Of a stretch of DNA of 32,257 bases, positions 23,112 to 31,199 are shown piece after piece. Both the position numbers and the translations under genes were made by a program. Under the pieces are notes generated by a model that saw nothing but the letters and a program-made list of their open reading frames with translations, was not told the DNA's origin and did no database searches. Source of the stretch: Candidatus Gastranaerophilales bacterium (lineage in GTDB: Bacteria; Cyanobacteriota; Vampirovibrionia; Gastranaerophilales; Gastranaerophilaceae); NCBI GenBank assembly GCA_947624265.1, contig CANQJQ010000007.1, forward strand, positions 1 to 32,257, in the 5' to 3' direction. The number at the start of each line of letters is the position of its first letter. Positions within the stretch are counted from its first letter, which is position 1.

Positions 23112-23789
23112 GTGAGTCGTATGTTTAGAAAAACTTGTTTATTAGGAATAGTAGTATTAATAGCTGCTTATATACTGAAAATATTCGTAGTATCTTGTAT
23201 GAATATGGAGTTAGGTGAGTTTAAACCTGTAGCAACAATATTCTTGCTGGATATTTCAGCTTCAAACAGAGGTATTCTGGAACAACAAGAGCAGACAATA
23301 TTAAAAATATCAAAAAGACTTGATAGTGAAGATTTAAATTTGATATATGTTGTAACACAAGATGCTTATAATATATATAGCGGTAATCCTCACAAACTTG
23401 TTCAAATAAAGAAAACAATGCAAAAACAAGGAGAGTTTGATAAAGAAAAATGGGGTACGGCTTATGGTCTTGCTCTGAAAAAAGCAATCGGTGATGCATT
23501 AATATATGAACAAGAAGGGTTCAGACCGGCCATTATAGTTTTGGGTGATCTTGAAAATGAAGGAGATGTTACAAAACAGATTAATTGGAATACGCTGCCA
23601 AAAAATATTCAAAAAACTTTGAAATATACACCTGATTTAACATTGGCATTTTTATATGCACATCCTCAAAAATTAGATGTTGTTCGTCAGTCAATCTTGC
23701 CTGTTATGGGAGATAAAAATCTTATTTTGGCATCGGAAGAAAATGTAGATTTAGCTATTAGAAAAATTTTGGAAGCTATAGGAAGGTAA
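23112..23789 (+). CDS. Membrane-anchored VWA-like protein
   Basis: 225 residues. An N-terminal hydrophobic segment (LLGIVVLIAAYILKIFVVSC, residues about 10-29) anchors the rest outside the cytoplasm or leaves one TM helix. The body looks like a von Willebrand factor A domain: the strand ATIFLLDISASNRG carries the MIDAS D-x-S-x-S, KWGTAYGLALKKAIGDAL supplies the MIDAS Thr, and PAIIVLGDLENEGD the distal Asp. Such domains bind protein ligands through a divalent metal. The start may be GTG 23112 or ATG 23121 (GTGAG lies 4 nt before the latter). First gene of a three-gene operon. No exact family is recognised. Confidence 0.75.
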   Translation: MSRMFRKTCLLGIVVLIAAYILKIFVVSCMNMELGEFKPVATIFLLDISASNRGILEQQEQTILKISKRLDSEDLNLIYVVTQDAYNIYSGNPHKLVQIKKTMQKQGEFDKEKWGTAYGLALKKAIGDALIYEQEGFRPAIIVLGDLENEGDVTKQINWNTLPKNIQKTLKYTPDLTLAFLYAHPQKLDVVRQSILPVMGDKNLILASEENVDLAIRKILEAIGR

Positions 23790-23797
23790 AATTTTAA

Positions 23798-25471
23798 ATG
23801 AAAGTTGTTATAACTTCAAAAAATAATGAAAAAGTGTTTAATAATACAAATGTTATCAATATCGGTACAGCTCGTAATTGTGATTATAAATTGGATTTAG
23901 ATTTTGACTTGATTGTTTCACTGCAAAAATTAGAATCCGGAAGATGGCAGATAGTGAACAATTTCCAAAGCGACAGAATACTTTTTAAAGGACAACCTAT
24001 AGGAAAAACCATTGAAATTATAGGCTCCATTTGTAAATTGATGATAGCTGATACAGAAGAATTTATAGGTATTAAAATAACTGTGGGCGGAACAAATCCT
24101 AAAATTGTTTCGGGTTCTTTAGAACTTGCAAACAGAAAAAATGCCGAAAAACTTAAGCGTGAATCTCAAAAAACAATATCGATGATTGAAGATGAAGAGA
24201 TTAATGAACAAGATATAAAAACATTGTATGGTGATGGAGTTGGCGCTACAACTAAAATTAAAATAGACAGAAAAAAAGCTGATATTGAACGCAGAAGATC
24301 ACTGGTAACAAAAGAAATTGCTTATAAATCAAATGATTTAAGAGCAAAACTGGCACAGAATGAATTAATACTTGGTGTTTTAAACTTGCTCATAGCTTTT
24401 GTACCGCTGGCTATGGCATATATTTTAAAGGATATTATCAGACTGGAATCTTTAAACGGTCAGTTGCAGAATAAAATCTTATGCTTGGTATCAATATCAT
24501 TTATTATAATTACTTTATTGTTAAAACAAGGTCAATTTTTGGTACTTCAACAAAAAGGAAAATCAAGACTTTCCGCTTCTAATGTATTGATACAAAGATT
24601 ATGTTTATTATCATCTTGCGGTATTTTCGCAATGATAATAATAGCGTCATTAGCGGAATTAATGGTTCATACTTATAATTTACCGTTGTTAATACCTCAG
24701 ATGTTGTTATTATGTACATTTTTATGTATATTTTTAGGCATATTTGCCGGATTTACAAAAAATATGATAGCAGAAAGCGGTGAAGAACTTGACAGCTATG
24801 AATCAAGAGAAGATTTTCAGGCAGTAATTAAAGATTATCAGCAATGGATAAATTTATATGTAAACAACATAACCAAGAAAAAATTAAAAGATATAAATAA
24901 CAAAATATTTAATCTGCAATTAAAATCTTATTTGGAATTTTTCCTTGGTGTAATTACTGCTCCTTTCTTGGGATATGCGGTATCCCAAACATTGGGTGAA
25001 ATATTCCCTGAAGCTGCAGGATTTATAAGACTTTTAGGCGGAACATTAAAATTATCACCTATGTTCCTTGCTTTAGCGTCAATGATGATTATTTTTGCCT
25101 TCCATTGTTTTGCTACATCCTTTGCAACAACAAAAAGAATAAATGCTTCTAATGTAATAAAACAGGATGGTTTTAGTGATTATAATATACACGGAGTTAC
25201 CATTCACGGTGTAGAAAGCAGCAGAACTCTTAAAAAAGAAGCTAAAAAATGGTTACTGATAGCTATAGGTGTTATTATTATTGAATATACATTAAACGTT
25301 ACTTATTTCGTGGGAGTAATGGGCGGTGATATCTTAAATATGGTTATATGTGCTTTAGGGGCAGCTTTACCAACCGTTATTCTTATTATGGAAACCACAA
25401 TGCTTGGTAATACTAAATTTGAAATTATAATTCGTGAAGAATTATTGGAAAAAGTTGATAAGGATTATTAA
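23798..25471 (+). CDS. FHA-like domain fused to a multi-TM domain
   Basis: 557 residues. Residues 1-100 look like a degenerate FHA beta-sandwich: NVINIGTARNCDYKLDLDFD, then WQIVNNFQSDRILFKGQPIG and a hydrophobic strand, but the G-R and S-x-x-H phosphopeptide residues of true FHA domains are not clear. A charged linker (100-185) follows, then about eight TM helices, e.g. LGVLNLLIAFVPLAMAYIL, LVSISFIIITLLL, IFAMIIIASLAELMV, MLLLCTFLCIFLGIFAG, FFLGVITAPFLGYAV, LALASMMIIFAFHCFA and the C-terminal pair. I cannot name the membrane family. It is 8 nt after the VWA gene and 2 nt before the zinc-ribbon gene. Confidence 0.75.
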   Translation: MKVVITSKNNEKVFNNTNVINIGTARNCDYKLDLDFDLIVSLQKLESGRWQIVNNFQSDRILFKGQPIGKTIEIIGSICKLMIADTEEFIGIKITVGGTNPKIVSGSLELANRKNAEKLKRESQKTISMIEDEEINEQDIKTLYGDGVGATTKIKIDRKKADIERRRSLVTKEIAYKSNDLRAKLAQNELILGVLNLLIAFVPLAMAYILKDIIRLESLNGQLQNKILCLVSISFIIITLLLKQGQFLVLQQKGKSRLSASNVLIQRLCLLSSCGIFAMIIIASLAELMVHTYNLPLLIPQMLLLCTFLCIFLGIFAGFTKNMIAESGEELDSYESREDFQAVIKDYQQWINLYVNNITKKKLKDINNKIFNLQLKSYLEFFLGVITAPFLGYAVSQTLGEIFPEAAGFIRLLGGTLKLSPMFLALASMMIIFAFHCFATSFATTKRINASNVIKQDGFSDYNIHGVTIHGVESSRTLKKEAKKWLLIAIGVIIIEYTLNVTYFVGVMGGDILNMVICALGAALPTVILIMETTMLGNTKFEIIIREELLEKVDKDY

Positions 25472-25473
25472 TA

Positions 25474-26202
25474 ATGTATAGATGTACGGAATGTAACAAA
25501 GAATATGAAGAATGTCCTGATTTTTGCGAGTGCGGAAATGATACATTTGAAGAAGTAGATGTGGAGTTTAATGACTATGATGAAGAAGAGGAAATTATTC
25601 CTCCGCCCAAAAAACATTTAACTCCGCGTGAAAAAGAAGAACTGGCTCAAGAACAAAAAGAAAAAAATATGTCTTTAATCGTTATGGGTGTTGTTGCTGT
25701 CTTATTATGTATTGTTGTGTTTGTACTTCCTCCGCATAAAAAAGCAAAGATGGTAAAAGTTAAAGAGAAAGTTGCACAAGCTCAGGTTAAAATTCCTTCT
25801 GTTAATTCTTATTGGGATAATTCATTACCTTCAGTTTATAAAAAAGAAGATCCTTTGGCTAATTTACCTCTTTTAAATTCCAGATTCCGTTTTATATCAC
25901 CGGTACTTAGAGAATATCTTGTATATATCGGAAATGAATTTAGCAGAAAATGGGATAAGACAATTATTAATGGTTCAGGTGAAGCGAAAGTAGAATTTAC
26001 AATTGATAAAGAAGGTAATTTAGATTCAAAAAGAATAGTTTCAACTTCAAATAACGAAAGTTTAGATAATTCTGTTTTATTGGTTTTATCTAAATTGAAC
26101 AGTTTTGATGTTCCGCCTGATGACTATAAAGGTGAAAGAGTTTATATTACATTTAAGATAAATCCTGACAAATCATCCCAAGTTGTTTATCCGATGAAAT
26201 AA
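25474..26202 (+). CDS. Zinc-ribbon, single-TM, TonB-C-like protein
   Basis: 242 residues. The N-terminus is a small zinc ribbon (Cys4, Cys7 and Cys18, Cys20, with Cys14 between), followed by an acidic stretch (VDVEFNDYDEEEEIIPPPKK), one TM helix (SLIVMGVVAVLLCIVVFVLP, about residues 67-86) and a C-terminal domain resembling TonB-C/TolA-C: SRKWDKTIINGSGEAKVEFT, IDKEGNLDSKRIV and LNSFDVPPDDYKGERVYITFKI. The topology would place the ribbon in the cytosol and the TonB-like end in the periplasm. No ExbB/ExbD genes are nearby. The last 30 nt overlap the 3' end of aroA on the other strand. Confidence 0.78.
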   Translation: MYRCTECNKEYEECPDFCECGNDTFEEVDVEFNDYDEEEEIIPPPKKHLTPREKEELAQEQKEKNMSLIVMGVVAVLLCIVVFVLPPHKKAKMVKVKEKVAQAQVKIPSVNSYWDNSLPSVYKKEDPLANLPLLNSRFRFISPVLREYLVYIGNEFSRKWDKTIINGSGEAKVEFTIDKEGNLDSKRIVSTSNNESLDNSVLLVLSKLNSFDVPPDDYKGERVYITFKINPDKSSQVVYPMK

Positions 26203-27453
26203 TTCTAAAAATTCTGGGAAAGATATATTAACCCATTGAAATTCATTAATTTTAATGAGTTTTTTGCATATAAGTCCTGCAATAAAAGCGCTCATTGCAA
26301 TTCTGTGATCGTGATAACATTCAATAGAACAATCTCCATTAAGAGGGGTTTTGCCATTAATTATTAGTCCATCTTGAGTTTCCTGAATATCTGCACCAAG
26401 TTTAGAAAGTTCTGTTTTAATTGCCGTAATTCTGTCAGCTTCTTTGTTTCTTAAATCTTGTGCATCTTTAATAATAGTTGTACCTTCAGCTTGAGTAGCC
26501 AACACCGCTATTATAGGAATTTCATCAATTAATCTTGGAATAATTTCTCCTTGTATGTTTGTAGCTTTTAAATCAGAATATCTTACTTTTATATCTGCAA
26601 CTTTTTCATTAGAAATCACTCTCTTGTTAAAAAGTTCAATATCTGCGTTCATTGTTTTAAGTACATCAAGCATACCTGAGCGGGTTTCATTTATTCCTAC
26701 ATTCTTAATTATGATTTCAGACTCAGGTACAATAAGTGCGGCGGCAATAAAAAATGCAGCGGAGGATATATCTCCGCAAACGTTAATATCTACGGGATTA
26801 AGGCAAGATTTTTTAATTACTACTTTGTTCCCTTGAGTATTAATATCAGCTCCCATGTATTCAAACATAAGTTCAGTGTGGTTTCTGGATTTATAAGGTT
26901 CCGTAAAAGATGTTACTCCTTCTGCATTTAATCCTGCAAGTAAAAGACAGGATTTAACCTGAGCGGAAGCAAGAGGTGAAATGTAATCTATACCTTTTAA
27001 TTGTGTACCATAAATGTCTATGGGTAATTTATAATCTTTATGATTGAATTTAGCGCCCATCAGTTCTAATGGAGTTATTATTCTTTTCATTGGTCTTTTG
27101 GAAAGACTTTCATCTCCATATAAGGAGGAATTAAAGTTTTGTCCTGCCAAAATGCCTGAAATTAATCTTGTTGTAGTACCAGAATTTCCGCAATTAAGTT
27201 TATCGGAAGGTTTTTTTATGGCACTGACCGAGTCAATAATAAGTTCTTGTTCACTCAAATATTTGATATTACAGCCTAATTGTTCAATTATATTCAATGT
27301 TGACATACAATCAGCACCTTTTGAAAAATTAGTAATTTTTACCTGACCTTTTGTAAGAGCTGCGAACATAAATGCCCTATGGGTAATTGACTTATCCGCA
27401 GGAATTATAATTTCACCATTTAAAGATTTTACTCTATTTACCGTAATATCCAT
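26173..27453 (-). CDS. aroA: 3-phosphoshikimate 1-carboxyvinyltransferase (EPSP synthase)
   Basis: 426 residues; it transfers the enolpyruvyl group of PEP to shikimate-3-phosphate, the sixth shikimate step. ADKSITHRAFMFAALTKG holds the active-site Lys; LNCGNSGTTTRLISGIL the PEP/S3P loop; GDESLSKRPMKRI, SAQVKSCLLLAGL, DEIPIIAVLA (catalytic Asp) and RNKEADRI complete the site. The SAQVK and RNHTE strings resemble the class II (glyphosate-insensitive-like) form, but I would not assign a class without alignment. No Shine-Dalgarno; the promoter predicts a leaderless mRNA. Convergent overlap of 30 nt with the TonB-C gene. Confidence 0.96.
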   Translation of the reverse strand: MDITVNRVKSLNGEIIIPADKSITHRAFMFAALTKGQVKITNFSKGADCMSTLNIIEQLGCNIKYLSEQELIIDSVSAIKKPSDKLNCGNSGTTTRLISGILAGQNFNSSLYGDESLSKRPMKRIITPLELMGAKFNHKDYKLPIDIYGTQLKGIDYISPLASAQVKSCLLLAGLNAEGVTSFTEPYKSRNHTELMFEYMGADINTQGNKVVIKKSCLNPVDINVCGDISSAAFFIAAALIVPESEIIIKNVGINETRSGMLDVLKTMNADIELFNKRVISNEKVADIKVRYSDLKATNIQGEIIPRLIDEIPIIAVLATQAEGTTIIKDAQDLRNKEADRITAIKTELSKLGADIQETQDGLIINGKTPLNGDCSIECYHDHRIAMSAFIAGLICKKLIKINEFQWVNISFPEFLELFHRINNLG

Positions 27454-27460
27454 AGCTTTA

Positions 27461-27489
27461 ATTAGACAATAAATTTATTATAATTGCAA
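27461..27489 (-). promoter_or_regulatory. aroA promoter, predicts a leaderless mRNA
   Basis: Minus strand TTGCAA, 17 nt, TCTAAT; the -10 ends 7 nt before the ATG at 27453. Confidence 0.55.
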
Positions 27490-27528
27490 ATTAATAACAT
27501 AAGAAATATTATAAATATATAATTTATA

Positions 27529-27718
27529 AATTATTAAAATAAACAAAAAAAATAAAGTTTGAAAACCATATACGGAGTTTCGTAAATTTTCCTGCAAGAC
27601 AACATCAAGCGAGGACATGTTTGACGACCGAAGGGAGGAGTTCCGCAGCTTTGGTCGCAGCTGGAAAATTAGAAACGCAGTATCAGGTTAGAAAACTTTA
27701 TTTTTTTGTTTAATAATT
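27529..27718. repeat. 190-bp imperfect inverted repeat (element B)
   Basis: The arms pair over about 55 nt: AATTATTAAA and AAAAATAAAGTTT outside, then AACC, ATAC, GTTTC and ATTTTCC blocks with small internal loops. The GC-rich tip carries a second stem, CGACCGAAG / CTTTGGTCG. Nested inside the 26-bp outer repeat. Confidence 0.78.
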
Positions 27719-27724
27719 AAGCTC

Positions 27725-27887
27725 AAATAATATAAAAATTGCGTCCTGTCGCTTCGTATAGATAACTTCTAAGCTCAGTTTAAGCCCCGTAACTCAGGCT
27801 GCGCCTTCAAACAGACGGGGCTTTGATGTTTCTTCGCTAAGAAGTTTAACTATACTACGCAATGGACTTTAATTTTTATATTATTTT
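27725..27887. repeat. 163-bp imperfect inverted repeat (element C)
   Basis: Arms AAATAATATAAAAATT ... TTGCGT ... CGTATAG ... AACTTCT.AAGC pair with the far end with bulges. The tip holds a perfect 9-bp stem AAGCCCCGT / ACGGGGCTT. Same overall build as elements A and B but different arm sequence. Confidence 0.78.
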
Positions 27888-27934
27888 CGCTTTTTGAAAA
27901 AATTTTAAAAAATATATTTATAATATTTCTTATG

Positions 27935-28564
27935 TTAAATACTTATAGTAACTCTTGAACCTTCTTTATGGTAGTCGCCGCCACCACAAATTGTTTCTAT
28001 TACCTTTAACAAAAATTCTCTGGGGGCATCCATTTGATTTATATAAAATTCTTGGTTGCCTAAATGTCGTATTTTAATAATCGCCTTTCCTGTCTTATCG
28101 GCAGGAACATACAATGAAGATACCTCTAAATCTAAAAGTTTTTGCTCAACTTCATCATTGAAACCGTTTACAAGTTCAGGGCAAGTTCCTTTTATTGCAA
28201 TAATTCTGCCTGTGAACAAAGGAGCATCTTTTTCTCTGTGTAATGCTTTTGGGGTATCTTTCATATTTGAAGCTATAGTTATTGTATGCCATAGAATATT
28301 TAATAAGGCTATATGCCTTTGTTTATCGTATTCATAATATATATTTTCCGTAGGAATACCGCGTACAGAAAAAGATTGCTTTAAATATTCAACCGTAAGA
28401 GCCATATTCTCTACCATTTTATCAAACATTATCAAAGTATTTGCATTTGATTGTTGGTATTCCAAAAACTGCTTGTACATATGACTGGACACAAGACTCA
28501 TTCTTTCTTGTATTACGGAGGACTTTCTCGCTGTTGTTTCTATATCTTCAAAATTACTGCTCAA
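27935..28564 (-). CDS. Unknown 209-aa protein, TTG start
   Basis: I do not recognise a family. It starts at TTG 28564 behind AAGGAA; no ATG is close. The N-terminal third is helical (ERMSLVSSHMYKQFLEYQQSNANTLIMFDKMVENMALTVEYLKQSF), and the middle and C-terminal parts look alpha/beta (GRIIAIKGTCPELVNGF; KAIIKIRHLGNQEFYINQMDAPREFLLKVIETICGGGDYHKEGSRVTI). No TM segment or signal peptide. Its stop codon is the first triplet of the outer inverted repeat. Transcribed divergently from the formyltransferase gene. Confidence 0.75.
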   Translation of the reverse strand: MSSNFEDIETTARKSSVIQERMSLVSSHMYKQFLEYQQSNANTLIMFDKMVENMALTVEYLKQSFSVRGIPTENIYYEYDKQRHIALLNILWHTITIASNMKDTPKALHREKDAPLFTGRIIAIKGTCPELVNGFNDEVEQKLLDLEVSSLYVPADKTGKAIIKIRHLGNQEFYINQMDAPREFLLKVIETICGGGDYHKEGSRVTISI

Positions 28565-28655
28565 ACAATTCCTTCTCTTTCTGATTTTATTTTAATAAAA
28601 AATAAATCATTATAAAACTATTTTAAACTTTTTTATTACAAAAACGAATACTTAA

Positions 28656-28683
28656 TTTACATTATTTCTTTAGTGAATAAAAT
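28656..28683 (+). promoter_or_regulatory. Promoter of the formyltransferase gene, predicts a leaderless mRNA
   Basis: TTTACA, 16 nt, TAAAAT; the -10 ends 6 nt before the ATG at 28690 and no Shine-Dalgarno is present. Confidence 0.55.
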
Positions 28684-28689
28684 GAATTT

Positions 28690-29625
28690 ATGAATATAGT
28701 AATAATAGGTTACGGGGAACTATTCAGGGCTTCAATATTCGGGTTATTAAATACGGAACACGAAATTATAGGTGTGTTAACTCACGATAATGTGCTTTTT
28801 AATCCGATTAAAAAGTTCTTTTTTAGGCTGTTTACCCCCGATAGCGACTACAATTTTATTAAATCTCAAAAGCTTAAACTTATAAAGGCAAACAGTGTTA
28901 ACAGTAAAAAATTTCAAAAGGAATTACAAAAATTAAGACCTGATCTTATAGTTACTGCTTCATGGAGTGAAAAGTTCGGTCAAGAAACAATAAATATACC
29001 AAAACACGGATGTATTAATATTCATCCCTCGCTTTTGCCTAAATATAGAGGTCCAAACCCTTATTTACAGGTAATTTTAAATAATGAGATTATTACGGGT
29101 GTTACATTTCATTTGATGGATAATAATTATGATACGGGTGCAATTATTTACCAAAAAGAGGTCAAAATACTACCTGAAGATACTGGAGAAAGCCTTAAAT
29201 TAAGGTGCTGCGATACCGTGCGTAATAATATAGCCTTTGCGCTCAATAATTTTGAGGAAAAATTGGAAAATAAAATTCCACAAGATGAAAAAAATTCTTC
29301 TTATCAAAAACGAATTACTTTATATGATACAATTTTAGACTTTGAAAAAGAATCTTCAGAAGAAATATCAAGAAGGATAAGAGCTCTAACCCCTTGGCAT
29401 GAATGCCATATATGTTATAAAGATGAATTTTTTACGTTTAAATCTTATAAAATAACAAGTGAAAGCTCTCAAGTACAGGCAGGTTTACTTACATCTAAAA
29501 CAGATAATTCAATTTCAATAGTATGTAAAGACGGTAAAATAATTGAATTTTCCGAATTATTATGGAAAAGATATAATAACAAAACGGCAACAAAATTTTA
29601 TTTAAAATACTTTATTAAAGTTTGA
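28690..29625 (+). CDS. Formyltransferase family protein (Fmt-like)
   Basis: 311 residues with a formyl_trans_N Rossmann-like domain and a C-terminal OB-like domain. The catalytic Asn/His lie in INIHPSLLPKYRGPNP and the Asp in FHLMDNNYDTGAI, the N-H-D triad of 10-formyl-THF-dependent enzymes. IRALTPWHECHICYKDEFFTFKS matches the start of the Fmt C-terminal domain (I-R-A-L-x-P-W). Methionyl-tRNA formyltransferase is the likeliest function, but IHPSLLPKYRG rather than the more usual NxHxSLLPxxRGAAP and the absence of def beside it leave room for a sugar or other formyltransferase. Confidence 0.8.
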   Translation: MNIVIIGYGELFRASIFGLLNTEHEIIGVLTHDNVLFNPIKKFFFRLFTPDSDYNFIKSQKLKLIKANSVNSKKFQKELQKLRPDLIVTASWSEKFGQETINIPKHGCINIHPSLLPKYRGPNPYLQVILNNEIITGVTFHLMDNNYDTGAIIYQKEVKILPEDTGESLKLRCCDTVRNNIAFALNNFEEKLENKIPQDEKNSSYQKRITLYDTILDFEKESSEEISRRIRALTPWHECHICYKDEFFTFKSYKITSESSQVQAGLLTSKTDNSISIVCKDGKIIEFSELLWKRYNNKTATKFYLKYFIKV

Positions 29626-29654
29626 TGTATAATTAAAGGAAATAGGGAAAAAAT

Positions 29655-30479
29655 ATGTTAGATACAAATGCAATATATGAAGTAATAACTTTTGCAATCG
29701 GGGATACAAAAGCAGGTTCAAAAATGGGCAAGCTTCAAGTGAAAAATCTTGATGATGAAAGCATTTTGAACTGTATTTTATGGGAGGAAACATTAAACAG
29801 GCTTGATTCTAAGTTATTCAGGACAAATAATCATATTAAATTAAACGGAACATACAACGAAAAATATAATAATTGTTTGATTTCCGACATAAAACTTATA
29901 AAAGAAGCCAAATTAGGGCTTGATGAGGAGGAACGCCAAGCTTTATTTGAAAAAATAACGGGATATGTTAATAAAATACAAGATAAAAAGCTGGCTGAAT
30001 TTGTATCTTCTTTATTATTTGAATATGAGGAGCAGTTTAAGATAACACCTGCCGCAAAAATGATGCACCATAACTATATCGGCGGTCTGTTAGAGCATAC
30101 TTATGAATGTCTTGAGTTCGCGGATACCGTGCTTACAAAATGCAACAATAAAATCAATCCCGATATTGTTTATGCCGCTTGTATTCTTCATGATTTCGGA
30201 AAAATATTTGAATATAAAGTAGATATGGAAACAGGCTTAATAGAATACGATGAAGAATTTAAAAAAGACTGGAGAACCCATTCTCAATGGGGATTTTCAG
30301 TTTGTATGAATAACGGATTTAAACAAATCGCAAAAATGATAGCAGCTCACCACGGCAGAACCGATTGGGGTGCATTAATAGATTTAAATGATAAGGATGC
30401 CGAACCTTTTATGTATATTATTCATCACATTGATGATTTATCGGCAAAATTCGGTAAAATTTCTATTTCAGATATTTAA
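29655..30479 (+). CDS. YhaM-like 3'-5' exoribonuclease (OB + HD domain)
   Basis: 274 residues. An N-terminal OB-fold-like part (GSKMGKLQVKNLDDESILNCILWEE, about 20-80) precedes an HD domain: MMHHNYIGGLLEHTYECLEFAD, the metal-binding ILHDFGKI, and MIAAHHGRTDWGA and IIHHIDDLSAKFGKI near the end. This is the YhaM layout; YhaM degrades RNA and single-stranded DNA from the 3' end. It is shorter than YhaM of Firmicutes (about 314). AGGGAAAA precedes the ATG, and the next gene starts 14 nt downstream. Confidence 0.85.
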   Translation: MLDTNAIYEVITFAIGDTKAGSKMGKLQVKNLDDESILNCILWEETLNRLDSKLFRTNNHIKLNGTYNEKYNNCLISDIKLIKEAKLGLDEEERQALFEKITGYVNKIQDKKLAEFVSSLLFEYEEQFKITPAAKMMHHNYIGGLLEHTYECLEFADTVLTKCNNKINPDIVYAACILHDFGKIFEYKVDMETGLIEYDEEFKKDWRTHSQWGFSVCMNNGFKQIAKMIAAHHGRTDWGALIDLNDKDAEPFMYIIHHIDDLSAKFGKISISDI

Positions 30480-30493
30480 TAAAGGACAAAAAT

Positions 30494-31198
30494 ATGAAAA
30501 AATTATTTACTTATATACTTTTGATATTCAGCACGGTTGTATTAAGCACAAATGTAACCTTTGGTGCGATAAGCAAGCAAATTAATGCAAATATAAAGAC
30601 AAAAAGAGTACCTGCCGGAACCGTAATAAAATTGAAACTGTTAGATCCCGTAAGTTCTTCTACTGCATCGCTAGGCGATCAACTGGATATGATGATTGCG
30701 GATAATGTTACTGTGGATAATACCGTAGTAATTCCTCAAGGAACAGTTATAAGAGGTTCGCTGGAGGAAGTTCAAGCACCTAAAATGCTTTATAAGGGCG
30801 GAGTAATCAGGTTATATTTTGACCATATAGTAAGTCCTACAGGCAGACAGCTTCCTTTTTATGCAGGCATATATAATAACCCTAATGTAACTTATGACGG
30901 AGCTTTAAGCTCTAAAACAAATTATGCGACAGCATTAAATAAAACAGTAGAAAAAACAAAAAATATAGTAGTAACACCTACAACTTGGGCTTGGGATAAA
31001 GGAGAAGATATGCTGAACGGTGCACCAAAATATGTTTTTGCACCACTTACCGCTATTATTTCAGCTCCCGTAGCCGGAATTTATTTTGTAGGTGATTCTA
31101 TCATAAATGTATTCAGAAAAGGCGAAGATTTCGCGGTTAATCAAGGTGATACAATTGAAGTTCAACTGTTAAAACCGGTTGATATGCCGGTATATTAA
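30494..31198 (+). CDS. Exported protein of unknown function
   Basis: 234 residues with a clear signal peptide (MKKLFTYILLIFSTVVLSTN VTFGA, cleavage likely after FGA). The mature N-terminal half is beta-rich and recalls the TrbI/VirB10 C-terminal type of repeat (VPAGTVIKLKLLDPVSSSTA; VVIPQGTVIRGSLEEV; GGVIRLYFDHIVSPTGRQLP), though no conjugation genes are present. The C-terminal half has a weakly hydrophobic piece (VFAPLTAIISAPVAGIYFVGD). AAAGGAC precedes the ATG. Probably a periplasmic or envelope protein; I do not assign a function. Confidence 0.75.
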   Translation: MKKLFTYILLIFSTVVLSTNVTFGAISKQINANIKTKRVPAGTVIKLKLLDPVSSSTASLGDQLDMMIADNVTVDNTVVIPQGTVIRGSLEEVQAPKMLYKGGVIRLYFDHIVSPTGRQLPFYAGIYNNPNVTYDGALSSKTNYATALNKTVEKTKNIVVTPTTWAWDKGEDMLNGAPKYVFAPLTAIISAPVAGIYFVGDSIINVFRKGEDFAVNQGDTIEVQLLKPVDMPVY

Positions 31199-31199
31199 T

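Larger units (their letters stand above)
27495..27937. repeat. 443-bp block bounded by a perfect 26-bp inverted repeat
   Basis: The outer arms at 27495-27520 and 27912-27937 are exact reverse complements (begin TAACATAAGAAATATTATAA). The right arm starts in the stop codon of the 209-aa gene. Inside lie two further long imperfect inverted repeats, elements B and C. No ORF of note is inside; this explains the gene-free 27454-27934 stretch. No clear target-site duplication was seen. Confidence 0.8.

Noticed and set aside
27529-27887. Elements B and C as integron attC sites or a retron
   Set aside because: No integrase or reverse transcriptase gene is in the window and the attC end motifs are not seen.
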